Positions 16,694 to 26,200 of a stretch of DNA of 35,828 bases are shown in pieces. Source of the DNA: a virus; the IMG/VR virus record IMGVR_UViG_3300024528_000168, positions 1-35,828 of that record. The stretch is one strand, 5' to 3'. Below the pieces are notes generated by a model. That model ran no database searches, was not told the DNA's origin, and saw nothing but the letters and a program-made list of their open reading frames with translations. Every line of letters starts with the position of its first letter. Within the stretch, counting starts at the first letter, position 1. Made by a program: the position numbers and the translations under genes.

Positions 16694-17268
16694 TGCCTGT
16701 CACACCCGTAGCCGTGACTACTGCAATCATTGCGGCGGGGCCGTTGCTCAAAGGCCCTGCATGGTTTCAACTGGCAGCCGCTATCGGCGTCGGTGTGGTG
16801 GGGTGGTCGATTATCCCAGTCAACGTGTTCCTGACGGGGAACACGACCGGGACAATCGGAGGCGGCGTCGTGACCGGGAAGCTGGTCGTTCCACCCATCC
16901 CTCTGCCGGTTGTAGGGTCGCTGTCCGCAGCGGGCATGATCGGCTTAAACGCACCACAGGTGGCCGTCGCCGTAGGTATCGGTATCGGCACGGCTTATTC
17001 AGCGTCGGGGGCCTACGTTGGGGCAAGCGTCGGAGCCATTGGACCAAACGTGTCAAAGGTGGTTTTCGCCAATCCGACGACCCTGGTGATTGCACTGAAC
17101 CTTGCAATGGCCGCACAGGGGATCATCGGACCTGCCTCCAAGCAACTGTCCGTGGGTCTAGCTCCCGGTATTGCGGCTATGTTCCTCACAGGGTTTGGGA
17201 CAGGCGTGGCTGCCGGTCCCGCTGGCCCTGCACCGGGTACAGGTGTGAGCACAGCCAGTATCATCTGA
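16693..17268 (+). CDS. Gly/Ala/Val-rich spike-associated protein
   Basis: 191 residues, starting one base inside the spike stop codon (TGATG), so translation is coupled. Composition is extreme: Gly, Ala, Val, Ile and Thr dominate, with almost no charged residues. Blocks such as FQLAAAIGVGVVGWSIIP, VAVAVGIGIGTAYSASGAYV and VIALNLAMAAQGIIG alternate with turns, and it ends PGTGVSTASII. It is hydrophobic but without clear positive-inside transmembrane helices; a packed beta or mixed fold is also possible. Its place after the spike is where T4 carries its PAAR-type tip gp5.4, but no PAAR motif is visible. It may be a tip or a protein that enters the membrane. Similar proteins, to my memory, follow spikes in other large phages. 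Confidence 0.65.
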   Translation: MPVTPVAVTTAIIAAGPLLKGPAWFQLAAAIGVGVVGWSIIPVNVFLTGNTTGTIGGGVVTGKLVVPPIPLPVVGSLSAAGMIGLNAPQVAVAVGIGIGTAYSASGAYVGASVGAIGPNVSKVVFANPTTLVIALNLAMAAQGIIGPASKQLSVGLAPGIAAMFLTGFGTGVAAGPAGPAPGTGVSTASII

Positions 17269-17280
17269 GGGACTTGCAAC

Positions 17281-20200
17281 GTGGGCTTCGATCTAAACGG
17301 CTATGTGCTTCGGCCCGCAAGGGCAGCGACGGGGAATGCTTCATCCACGGACGAGGCAACCACGGGCGTTGATCGGGATCACATTGACCCGGCCACGATG
17401 ACAACCCTCGGCTACACAGCCGTTCCAACGAATCCCGTCGAGCCTTACGCTGACATGTACCGGGCTGCGGTGTTGCTCCAACCGACAGGACGCGCCTCCA
17501 AGCGTGAATACTGCCTGTTCGCTGCCACCACAGGCTCATTAAGCACCATTGAGGATTCAGCGTTCACGCTTCTGGGTGCGGCAAGCACCGTAAGCCCAAT
17601 CCCCGATGACCTCCCCGTAGACGGTGGCACCTTCAACGACGGGACACTCAGCTTCTACGTCCGCGACCCGAACTCGCGGGACATTTCCTCGGTCACTTCC
17701 ATCGTGATCACAAAAGGAGGTGCGAGTCCTGCAACGCTGGTTGCAGTTGTCGCGTCCTTTGATCCCCTGAGTGGCCTGGCGACCATCACCGACCCCGGCC
17801 TGGCAGGTGGGTTCTCCCTTGAACGAGGCGATGGTATCATTGGTTCTTACTACGTTCTCGCGGGTGTTTCTTTCTGGTGGACCCGCAACGACCCTGACGA
17901 TGGGATCACGCGCTTTGGGTGGGACGGCCTTGCACAGAAGTGGTTGCCGCTCAAGGGAGCCACGCCAAGAAATCTAGGACCGACCGACCCTGACGAGACG
18001 TACAAGCTGACTCCGCCTCCGACTCGCTTCGTGGTCGGTGACACGCTGCCGGGTGCTCCGGGTTCTCCTGACTCGTATGCGTTGGTTCGTGTGGGCCTCT
18101 ATCCCGACGCAGGATCAGCCCCTCTGGAGATTCGGGTCGTCACCGATACGACGGTCAATGCAGGGTGGGATGGTGGAACGGGCAACGCCATCGTGGGCGT
18201 CACCAATGGCATCCTGGTGCTCAACCCGGCCTTTGCCTCTGCCGAAGCGGGACGCGACCTCTGGTACAACGCTGAAACCTTCGTCGTCGATGCAGACGGG
18301 AACATGGGGGCCGTCGCAGGGCTTCCCACCACGGACAGCCAAGGCTTCCCTGTCCTGTCTCCTGTACCGGGAGCAACGGAGCGGCCCTTCCTACGGATCG
18401 GCAACCGCCAATATCTGACGCCGATTGCAGTTGCGACCGACAGTGCTCTCGTTGCCCCCACCGCCATCACCGCTGGTCAGTTCTACTGGAGCCGTTCAAC
18501 AGGAAAGATCGTTCTCTCGGATGCAGATATCAATCGGTGTACGCCAGGAGCGGTCGGCTACGATGTCGCCTACCTCGGAGCACGTTTATGGTGTGACGGT
18601 GTGGCGTTGTCCACACAGCCTGTCCCGATCCGTGCGCCAAGCGCAGTTGTGGATTCAAACGGTGCCCTTCTGGACGGGAATCCCACTACGGTAAAGACCT
18701 CCTCTGGGGATCTGTACGTCCAGAAAGCCATTTGCCTGCCCCCACCGGGAGTGAGCGGGGTGTCATGGGTGCCTGACGGGTCTGGGAAGGCTCCAAGCCT
18801 TGTCTCTGACCCACAGACGCGCCCCAACGGGTCTGGGCTGGTACGACAGGTGCTCGCTGAAGCAGGCGATACGTTCTTCTTCTCGGGAGCCGCAGACGCA
18901 AGCGGGGGCGGCTATGCCTACGAGAACGTCGATGTGGTCGAGTACGACGGCGATCTTCCGAACCTCAAGATCAAGGTGCCCAAGAACGCTGTAGCGGTGT
19001 CCCGTATGGAACCGGACCCCTACCCGGCTCCAGTCCCGGACCACGCCTCTCGAATCAAGTTCCGACCACGGCCCGTCAAGAAGGATGCGCTGTATTTCCG
19101 ACAGACGATGGTGATCCCCTCGACCTACTCGGAAGGGGCCACCCTTTACACGCGCTTTGGTGAGCCATTCACTCTGGCAGGCACCGAAACCATCCGGTTC
19201 GTACTCAACGCGGTCCTCTACGAGTGGGATGCGACCACGCTGGGTGCGGGTGACTTCACTGCACAGGAGATCGCTGACTCGTTGCTCAACGACTCGACAC
19301 CAGGGCTACCGGCTGGCAGCACAGGGGTTGAGCGCGGTCGTGTGTGGTTGACGGACACAAGCGCGACCAACATTGAGATCGTTTGGAACGCCGATCAGAC
19401 GGACCTCTCTGGCCACGCGGTCTTGGGCCTATTGCCCGGTTGGAAGATCGTTCCAGGCAACGACAGCTTCCGATGGCTCCCCGACAACGGAGCGGCGTTG
19501 GGTGTGTTCCGAAGCCCGGTGAACCTAGACCGGAGCGAGACAACACCCGATATCCGAGCCAAGAGCGCATTCGACGACGTGATCTTGACCGATGACATTT
19601 CGGTGGTCCCGTTCGTCACGGTGAATCAACCCCCTCTGGAGGACATTCCCGGCTACGCGGACGGCTCCCATTTCCGCGTACAACTGGGCTTGTTGGCCAT
19701 CAACCTCAAGAACTACCAGACGACGTTTGGGATCGGCCTCAAGTACGAGTGGGAGAACAACCGTTTCTCATGGATTGCGGACGGTGTGACCAACGCCACC
19801 TCGGTCCCGTACCCGTCGCCTGTACTCCAGTTGACTGACACGGGTGTGCTGCCCGAAACGGTGTCCTCGGATGCGATGCTGAACGCTGCCTTCGGCCTTG
19901 ATCTCAAAGAAGCAACAGGCACGGCGTACACGGAACTGATCCGAGGCACTGATTTCTTGATGCCCGGTGACGGAAACCCTGGCCAAGCTCTCCGCATTGA
20001 CGTTGCCGGTGGGATCAAGGCACAGGGAGGCAAAGGGATGTTCGCGGCGGGTCAGTTCGTTTTCACTGACCCCAACGTGAACCAAGCGAGCCTCTTTGCA
20101 GCGGTCGAGGTCGGGTATCTGCTCCATATCCTCGGTGGTGACGCGCAAGGCGTCTACACGATCGAGAGCAAAGCACAGCCCTCGGACACAGAACTGACGG

Positions 20201-23200
20201 TAACCCCCGCGTTTCCGTTCGGGTCTACGACGGCGCAGTGGCGGATCTACGAGGCGCAGACGAGAAGCGTCCTCGACTCCACGTTGCTTGCGGACGTGAA
20301 GCAGGGGATCACGAACCACTTGCCGGAGGAGCCTTTTAAGATCCGGCTGCTCACTTCGTCCGGTGTCCTCCCGGCGACGATCACGGTGAATCCCGTGGAT
20401 GCCATCGCATCCAACCGTATTGTTCGGATGCGCTTCGGCCTCCCCTCGGGTTCCCCTGAAGCCGCTGTGAGCTACTTGGAGCGCGGTGTAGGCGCTGGAA
20501 CGGTCGCAGCCACAGGGCTTGTGCTCCCCACGTTGACCGACCCTCATGTGACCAACTCGGTGCCTGGTACGGCGTACTTCCAGATCCGCATTGGAGCCAA
20601 TGTCTTCGCGTCACCGGCCACGTTGACCATTGACCAGGGCGTTGCTCCGGTCGGTGGTGTGGATGTGAACGTGACCACGGGAGCCATCCTCATTGACTCC
20701 ACAGTGGTATCCGACCTGACCGGGAGCACGGTCTACTACGACCAATCGTTCCTCAGCCCGGCCCTTTTGGGTGCAGGCGCGTGTGAGATCAATGCAGCCA
20801 CCGGTCAAGTCAACCTGTCCGGTGCAGACGTGGCAGCGAATCCCGGTGCCACGCTCTACTTCGTGGAGCAAATGGTCACCGAGAACAACCTTGATGTGAC
20901 CACCTCCCCGGTGAACGGGAGCATCCTGTTCAACAAACCGCTGCGGGCGATGCAGGTTGTCGAGGTCAACTACTTCCAAGCCGACACCAATGGAGACAAG
21001 GCCCTTGACGACGATGGCAACACCATTGAGATCACGGAGTTCCTGCCTCTGACGGTGCGTCTGGAGGCGGCCCCGTCGGTCACGGGCACGACCTTTAGCT
21101 ACAACCCGACCGGGCGCACCCTGTCTGACAAGGTGGAGTCCTTTATATGGGTTGGCGTTGAGCTTCAGAACTTTGCCGGGGTCACGACAGCAAGCGCCGT
21201 CGCTGGGGTCATCACCCTTACGTCACCCGCCCCTCTCACGGATGCTGTGCAGATCAACTACGGCGTTCTGGAAGCGTTCGGCGGGGAGCAAGCGTACACA
21301 GTCAGCACGATTCCGGTGTACCGCAAGCCCTTTTGGCTGGACGTGCAACAGGACACGTTCACGTTGAAAACCAACCGGGCGGCTGATTTTCCGGTCGGGA
21401 GTCTGATCCTTCTGGGTCCAGCGCCCCTCTACATCGACACGGTGGCTTACGATGCAGGCGCAGATACAACCACCATCTCGGTGTTCCCGCCCCCTCAAGT
21501 CGAGGTAGGCAGCCGAGCCGTGGGACGTGACGCAGGACTGACCGTCTCCGACTTCCCGGTGTCTGTGGCCCGTGGTGGCGCAACGGGCTTCATGCCCAAC
21601 CTCAACACAGCGGTGACACCGCTCTTGCCTGCCGACAAAGGCCAGTTGCAGGTGGCCTTCTATGGCGACGTTCGCCAGTACACGAAAGCGAATCATCTCC
21701 TTGAGATTGGCGGTTACCCTTACATTATCGTGGGGGCCACACAATCGGAGGATGGCCGCAACACGGTCGTTGATCTAGCGACCCCGGTGTACCGGGAGCA
21801 TGACAACTCGGACATCGTGCGGGTGAGTGTGCGCCCCGTGTACGCCCCAAATCCCGTTGCATTTACAGGCATCGCCCCGTTTCTCCCCGATCAGGAGTAC
21901 GACCTGTTCCTACTGGGCCGCGTCAGTGGTGGGGTGGCGATCCCCGGCAAGCAGTTGATCGAGGGCGTTCACTACACTGTGGACACCAACACAGGCGGCG
22001 TGACCTTCCAGAGTCCGACACAGGGAGCGTTGCGGGCGGGTGAGTACCTGCACTTCCGCTACACAGGCTTAAACGAAGTGCGGCCTGAGATTGAGGACGG
22101 AGCGTTGCTCTACCCTTTCTACAAGGGTCGATACCTGCACCTAACGGCACCCTCGGTCGCAAACCGGGTCTTGGGAAGCACGCTGAAGGCGCAGTACGTC
22201 TACCGAGCGCCGGATTCGTTCTACTTCTCGGTGCTTCCTTTGGTGGCGTTCCTCCCCGAAGTCGAGAGCACGTCCAGTTCACAGGGCATTACACCCGTGA
22301 GCAGCGGAGCGGCGATTCCCTTTGGCGGATCTACGGACCTGAGCACACAGGGAGTCTTCGGGCTTCGTGGTAGCACCCAAGACCTCAAAGACCAAGACCG
22401 CGCTGCGCGGGCCTATCTCAGTCTGTTCAACGGAGTGGTGCTGGCTTTCGAGCAGGTGTTGGAGGCCATCGACGGGCGGGTGATTGGGGACCGGGACGGC
22501 AAGTTCCGATTCTTCATGGGTCGAGGCAAGCGGTACGCTCGTCCAGGCTGGGAGGATGAGATCACAGGGGATCTGGTCACCCGGCTCATTTGGCGAGGCA
22601 TCGTCAACGAGTGGGCAGAGGATTCTGCTTTTGATGGCTACTACAAGGTCGCGGATCCCGTGTTCGATCCCCTGACGGCGGAAGAAAAAGACCCGACTGA
22701 TCGGCCCGGTGAGACAGACGGCAAAACACCCAACCCGGACACGTTGAGCTACTTCACGGGCTTGCAGCGCAGCCGGGTCAAGAATGACATGGATGACAAG
22801 CTGTTGATCGGCTTTGGGCGTCCGCGTGGCTTGGCGGTGCTGTTCCCGCAGATCAATATCCCCGGTGTGTTCAAGCAGATGTGGGAGGCCCACCCGTATT
22901 CGCGGTTGTTCCCCGAGAAATCGAAGCACTTCACTCGGCTGTATCCTGGCCTAGAGTATGTGCCGGGGTCTGATCCTGGCTTCTACTCGTCAGGCCGCAA
23001 GCTGACGGCTCCCGGCCCTGAGCCGGGGGAGCAGACGGAACAGAAGATCAAGACCCGTGGTTCCACCATCGGGACGATCGTGAACCCGGCGTTGGGGGTC
23101 ATCACCAATGTGGTCGATGTCACCACGAATGATCGGTTTCCTCGCGCTCGTGTCTGGGCCTACTACCCGAACGGCAACGCTGACCTGGATGCTGCTTTAG

Positions 23201-26200
23201 GCACTTCCACAGTAGGATTTGCGACTCTGGTGGCGACACCATCGCCTCTGGGTGAGTTCCCTGTAGACCCGACGACGGGGTTCCCTGACACCACAGACCT
23301 GATCACGACCGCGAACCCCACGGGATCTCTGTTCTCATTGGAGTCGGGTGACGCCGATCTTTCGACCCCGGCCTTTGAAGCAGGGCAACAAGTCAACTAT
23401 GGGAAGCCCAACGACACGACCTACACCCTGACGGATTCCGCAGGGGATGGCATCTTCGTGGCAACGGTGCAGGCGGGGTGCGTGGTCACTCTAGGAGACA
23501 TCTCTGGCACCGAAAAGGCTGGGTCCGATGTGTTTTACGATGGGGTGACGCCACTACAAGACATCATCAGCGTAGACAACGGCTACGGCGATACTGTATT
23601 CGGCGTTCCGATTGTTGACTTCGGTGTGCTGGGGGCCATCGCAGATGTGATCCCAGGCGATCAAGACGACCTTCTCGCGATCACCGCTGCGCTGCCTGAC
23701 TACCGGATCCAGTTCGATCTCAAGGTGGGGAAGCGCACAGGCGAGTTCATCGACGCTTCCCTGGCCGTGAAGGAAGATGTGTTCCCGCTGCCTATGCAGA
23801 CGTGGTTGAACCAGAAGCCACCACAGCCGTTGACGTGCATCGAAGGCATGGTCGAGTTCGTCAACACGAACTCCGAGCCGGTGAAGCTCCCGTGTCTGTT
23901 GGGGCAAGACAAAGACGACTCGGGAGACAACCAGATCCCGTATCTCCGAAGCACGGACACCGAACTGGCTGTTCTTAGGCGCGTTGCGGCTAACCTGACG
24001 TTGCTGTTCGTGGATACGAGCATTGTGCCTCCGCATGACTGGCTCGCTGTGTACCCCGATGAGATCGTGGTCGAGGACGGAGAAATCCTGACCGCTGGTT
24101 ACTCCATCGGCCCCAACCGTGATCCCGCGACTCTCTACACGAGCACGGATTTGACCCCGGTGGCGACGGCTGGCTCCTACACGCCCAACTCTGGCGTGGG
24201 CGATGTCCGCGCAGGCGACCTTCTGTTCATGGAGACAGAACAGGCCGCTCCGATTCCGGCTGGGATCACAGGCATCTTGACGGTAGCGGCGGTAACGGGT
24301 TCGACCATCGAGGTGCCTCGGTTCGTGACCCCCACCGAATCGGCAACGATCGTCAAGCACACCATCGAGAACGCAGCGGTGGCCGTCAACGGTGGTGGCA
24401 TTGCGGGCGTGGGTGTCACGGAGACATTCAACCCTATCCCTCTGCCCCTCTACACCACGACGTTTGACTTCTCGACCGCTGGGTTCGTGTTGGACGACAA
24501 CGGCGGAGGCGTCCCGACAGGTCTGGGAGGGTACAACCAGTTTTTCGGCATAGGGGGCACCGGGAACACGCTGATCATTCGCATTTATGACGTGAATACG
24601 GGGGTCTTGGTAGAGGCGATTGCTTTCTCGGACCAAAGCCCTGCACCAAGTGTGTGGGGAACGGTGGTGGCTCCCGGTGGTGTGAACTTGTTCTCTCCGC
24701 CCACCGCCAACGGAAGCACGATCACGGTCGTGACTCTCGCTCCGATCTCCACGGTCGCCAATGACGGCACCCTGTACGACGTGACCATATCCGTCGATGC
24801 CTACACGACGGCAACGACGGATGCGATTACGGGATTGGGCGTCGGCTCCGCTACTGGGACGATCACCGCTGCGGTCGCATCGGATCGATTAACCTTCTCG
24901 GAAACCCTCAGCCTTGCCGACGCGGCTGACCGAGCCACAACCACAGCCACGGGCGCTGTGAACGTCGGAACGTCCCTTGCGGTGTGGGAGATTGAAGCAG
25001 GTGCGTCTCCGGGATGTACTGTCAACGCTCCCACCTCGGTGAACGATGGCGACCCCTTCACCTTCTTGGAAAGGCTTGTGGGAGTCATCCCTTACGTCGG
25101 CACGTTCACCCAAGCGTCTGTAGCCGGGGCGGGCAATGAAATCGGAACACTCCGTGCGATGTCCTGGGAAGCCTACGGCAACACGCCTTTGGATGCCTTG
25201 GACTTGTCTGGGATCAAGCTCGCAGCGGCGGCTTCCTCAAACGCAGGCGAATCCAGTCTGATCTTGGGCGGCACCGGCAGATGCCTCGATGCGAACTTGG
25301 TGGGTCGGGATCGGACGTGGATTCAAGACCTCACTGTAGCCACAGGGGCCACGGGGAACGTCGAGGCTGGGGATACCGTTGTGATCTACGAGGGGCCGAA
25401 CCCTGGTGATGCAGCGGTCAAAGCCGGGACGTACTTGGTCCGTCATGCGGTTCCGACCAACAACACAGCCTCGGACGGGACGGCTATTTTCCGTGTGAAC
25501 CCACAGGTCAATGCGGGTGCCAGCGAGAAGATCGACCTCTCATTCCCGAAGGTCAAGACATCGGATTTGGGTGCCTTGGAGATCGTGACCAGCCCCTTGA
25601 CCGCCATCACGACATCTCCCACAGGCCATGTCTTCACCCTCACGGGTCGGGTCTTCTTGATTCTCAAGGATCAGTATGCGACCTACGACTCGGGGACAAC
25701 GACGTGGACGGTAGACGGGTCTGCCGTCTATTCAGCGGACTACTCCAATGTGGCGGTAGACCCCCTCACAGGGAACGCCACGTTCACGATCTCTGGCAAC
25801 TACCTCGATGCGACCGGTGCCGTTCTCCTAGATACCGTCTTCTTCGCCGCTGCGGCGGCTGGCGTGAAGGTGTCTGGAATGACCCTCATGCCCTTGCGTC
25901 AGTTGAACGCCAACTTGCCGTTGAACAACACGGTCGGGTACAACCTCGCACCGGGAGGCACCGCTGCCATTGGAGGGATCGAGGAGATTCATCTAGGGTC
26001 TACCCTCACCGGGGGTGGGGATAAGACATTCGACACGAGCGGCGGTACCATCGTCCGCTCCACCGCTCCCCCAGTCCCCAACGAACTCGGAGTGGTCGTG
26101 GATGATGGCAATAGCAACACCGACTTCTACTCTGCGAGGGATACGGTCGTCTATCCAAGCGACCCCTCGGCGACACCAGCGACACCAAGTGGTGTCGCCA

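Noticed and set aside
23554-24636. 360-aa reverse-strand frame
   Set aside because: Antisense of the giant baseplate gene; composition (Arg/His/Asp rich, no pattern) is that of a shadow frame in GC-rich DNA.
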